Of a stretch of DNA of 35,655 bases, positions 34,424 through 35,655 are shown piece by piece (position 1 is the stretch's first letter; every line of letters starts with the position of its first letter). Source of the DNA: Polyangiaceae bacterium (GTDB lineage Bacteria; Myxococcota_A; Polyangia; Polyangiales; Polyangiaceae); the NCBI GenBank assembly GCA_013361525.1, contig JABFXY010000005.1, forward strand, positions 1 through 35,655, in the 5' to 3' direction. The notes beneath the pieces were generated by a model, which worked only from the letters and a program-made list of their open reading frames with translations, did no database searches and was not told the DNA's origin. Made by a program: the position numbers and the translations under genes.

Positions 34424-35452
34424 CTACCGCTTCTTGCGCCGGTGGCGCGGGTTGTGATGCGCGACGAGCGCGAGGTAGTCGATCTCGGTGGTCGTGCCGT
34501 GATCGGCGGCCGGCGAGGCATGTTGCGCCGATTCGATGGTCTCGATCATCGCGACGAGCTCGCTGGCGGCGGGGGAGCGGCGTGAGGCGAGAAGCTCGGT
34601 GAGGGAGCGCTTGAGATCCCCGGTGCGCGCACCGGTGACGTGACCGCGTCGCGCCAGATCGAGGTAACTGCGCGACAGAGCGCTCCGCTCGAAGTTGTGG
34701 ACGATCGTGAGGTCGGTCGCGATCGACAGCACGGCCTCCGCCGGTATCCGCGCGTCCTCGAAGAGGACGAACGCTGCCTGGAGGTAGTTGTAGAAGGGCA
34801 CCACACGCGGGCCGAAGACCTTGAAGTCGCTCGGCGCGGATTGCCGCTCGAGGTGGATGAGGATGCGCTGAACGACTGGGCCCTTCGCGATGTACTTCGA
34901 TAGGCGAACGGCATCGCGGATGGAGTCTTCGTAGGCGCCGCCGCGCTGGAGAACCTCCGAGAGCAACGCCTCACCGACGACGCCGCGACAGACGTCGCTG
35001 TAGAGGCAGTAGACGAAGGCGTCGGCCTCGGCGTCGTCGCCGAGCAACACCTCGCGGACGAGCTCGCCGCTGTCGTCGTGTTGCACCGTGAGCTCGCAAC
35101 GGCCGAGCAGCAGGGCGGGCAGCTTGTAGCCGAGCTGCCCGCGCAGCGCGCGCCATCGGAACCGCAGGATGTTCTGCAGGTTCGGCTTCAACGTCAGCGA
35201 CGCGTATCGCACGCCGTCGAGCCGCAGCTTCTCGACGATCCGCGAGCGAAGCTGCTCGGGGCTACCGCTCAAGATGTGCGTCTGCACACCCGCCCGCCCC
35301 AGCTCGCGAAGCAACGCAGCCGCGCCGGGAACCGTCCGCTTTTGATCCGGCCGCTCGACCGCCGTGCGCACCAGATCGCGGACAGTCTCGAAGTCCGTCC
35401 TCAGGTACGTCTTGTCGAGGTCCCAACGAGCGATGAAGCCCGGCTTCACCAT
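34424..35452 (-). CDS. App1-like / HAD-superfamily phosphatase-like protein
   Basis: The 342-residue product starts at ATG 35452 and has the N-terminal HAD nucleophile motif WDLDKTYL (D11, D13, T15), the second motif ILSGSPEQL (S62), a Lys in TLKPN (about K88) and a later acidic motif LGDDAEADAFVY, the usual order of HAD phosphatases. The motif style resembles DUF2183/App1-type phosphatidate phosphatases. The C-terminal third is helical and unrecognised and ends in a basic tail (HRRKKR). Substrate unknown. It lies 177 bases upstream of the SUKH gene on the same strand. No clear ribosome site is seen upstream. Confidence 0.75.
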   Translation of the reverse strand: MVKPGFIARWDLDKTYLRTDFETVRDLVRTAVERPDQKRTVPGAAALLRELGRAGVQTHILSGSPEQLRSRIVEKLRLDGVRYASLTLKPNLQNILRFRWRALRGQLGYKLPALLLGRCELTVQHDDSGELVREVLLGDDAEADAFVYCLYSDVCRGVVGEALLSEVLQRGGAYEDSIRDAVRLSKYIAKGPVVQRILIHLERQSAPSDFKVFGPRVVPFYNYLQAAFVLFEDARIPAEAVLSIATDLTIVHNFERSALSRSYLDLARRGHVTGARTGDLKRSLTELLASRRSPAASELVAMIETIESAQHASPAADHGTTTEIDYLALVAHHNPRHRRKKR

Positions 35453-35484
35453 GGCGCACGCACGTTAGCATCGGCTCATCGCTC

Positions 35485-35635
35485 GTCGCGAGCGAAGCAG
35501 CGCGAGTCTGGCTTGGTAGGCGCGCCGCGAGCGAAGCAAGCGCGCGAATTCCGGGTTGAAGCGCGCCGCGAGCGAAGCAAGCGGCGAGTCTGGGTCAGAA
35601 GCGCGCCGCGAGCGAAGCAAGCGCGCGCGTCAGTC
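35485..35635. repeat. Short tandem repeats of about 35-41 bp
   Basis: Four units share GCGAGCGAAGCA: near 35487, 35527, 35568 and 35608. Three of them share the longer unit GCGCGCCGCGAGCGAAGC (starting about 35520, 35561 and 35601, so periods of 41 and 40 bp). The segment between the shared cores varies. The array sits upstream of the App1-like gene start. It ends near GCACCCACGCCTTCAGG (about 35638), a partial resemblance to the dispersed repeat core. It may continue beyond the window. Confidence 0.75.
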
Positions 35636-35655
35636 AGCACCCACGCCTTCAGGAG

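Noticed and set aside
35485..35635. The repeated units as a possible CRISPR array.
   Set aside because: The units are only partly conserved, the variable parts differ in length and retain GC-rich repeat character, and no cas gene is present.

Overview
The window is high-GC DNA that looks like a chromosomal segment of a predatory or soil deltaproteobacterium, most likely of the myxobacterial (Polyangia) type. The reasons are a MopE-type Cys/Asp repeat protein with a von Willebrand A domain, a eukaryote-like Ser/Thr kinase with a zinc ribbon, an FHA-DUF4388 protein, a TPR-sigma54 activator over 1,300 residues long, and many lipoproteins. The taxonomic call is inference from gene content only. 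No rRNA, tRNA, CRISPR array, transposase or phage gene was found.

Layout. 1-3710 (minus) is the 5' part of a large secreted vWA/MopE-repeat protein that runs off the left edge. 4039-5193 (plus) is a WYL-domain regulator with an AT-hook. A bidirectional hairpin separates it from a minus-strand series: kamA (lysine 2,3-aminomutase), a lytic transglycosylase, a CPBP membrane protease and gltX. From 10239 a small basic protein and an orphan ccmB run rightward and meet a minus-strand 2Fe-2S/FAD oxidoreductase. 12719-14773 is a tight operon: a phosphoesterase-like protein, nadD and a DUF2520 NAD(P)-binding protein. 14890-19262 is the TPR-sigma54 activator with a small acidic lipoprotein directly behind it. 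19369-22013 holds a membrane histidine kinase and a cytochrome c'-like lipoprotein. 22308-24574 holds a divergent pair, an FHA-DUF4388 gene and kdd (3,5-diaminohexanoate dehydrogenase). 24844-30105 (minus) is a 1,753-residue metzincin-type lipoprotein protease. The right end has a Cys-rich lipoprotein, a Ser/Thr kinase, a SUKH protein and an App1/HAD-like protein.

How the genes fit together. kamA and kdd catalyse the first and third steps of the anaerobic lysine (beta-lysine) degradation route, although they lie about 17 kb apart here and the intervening enzymes are not in the window. The rest is mainly envelope, secretion and signalling: several lipoproteins, a lytic transglycosylase, two proteases, a histidine kinase, an FHA protein, a Ser/Thr kinase and a sigma54 activator.

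The least explained structure is non-coding. A family of palindromic intergenic repeats occurs at least three times: about 12582-12702, 22013-22303 and 24580-24734. Two copies sit exactly between convergent genes, and the longest is bounded by 30-bp perfect inverted repeats that are themselves hairpins. A separate 25-bp perfect inverted repeat lies upstream of kamA, and a roughly 40-bp tandem array lies at the right edge.
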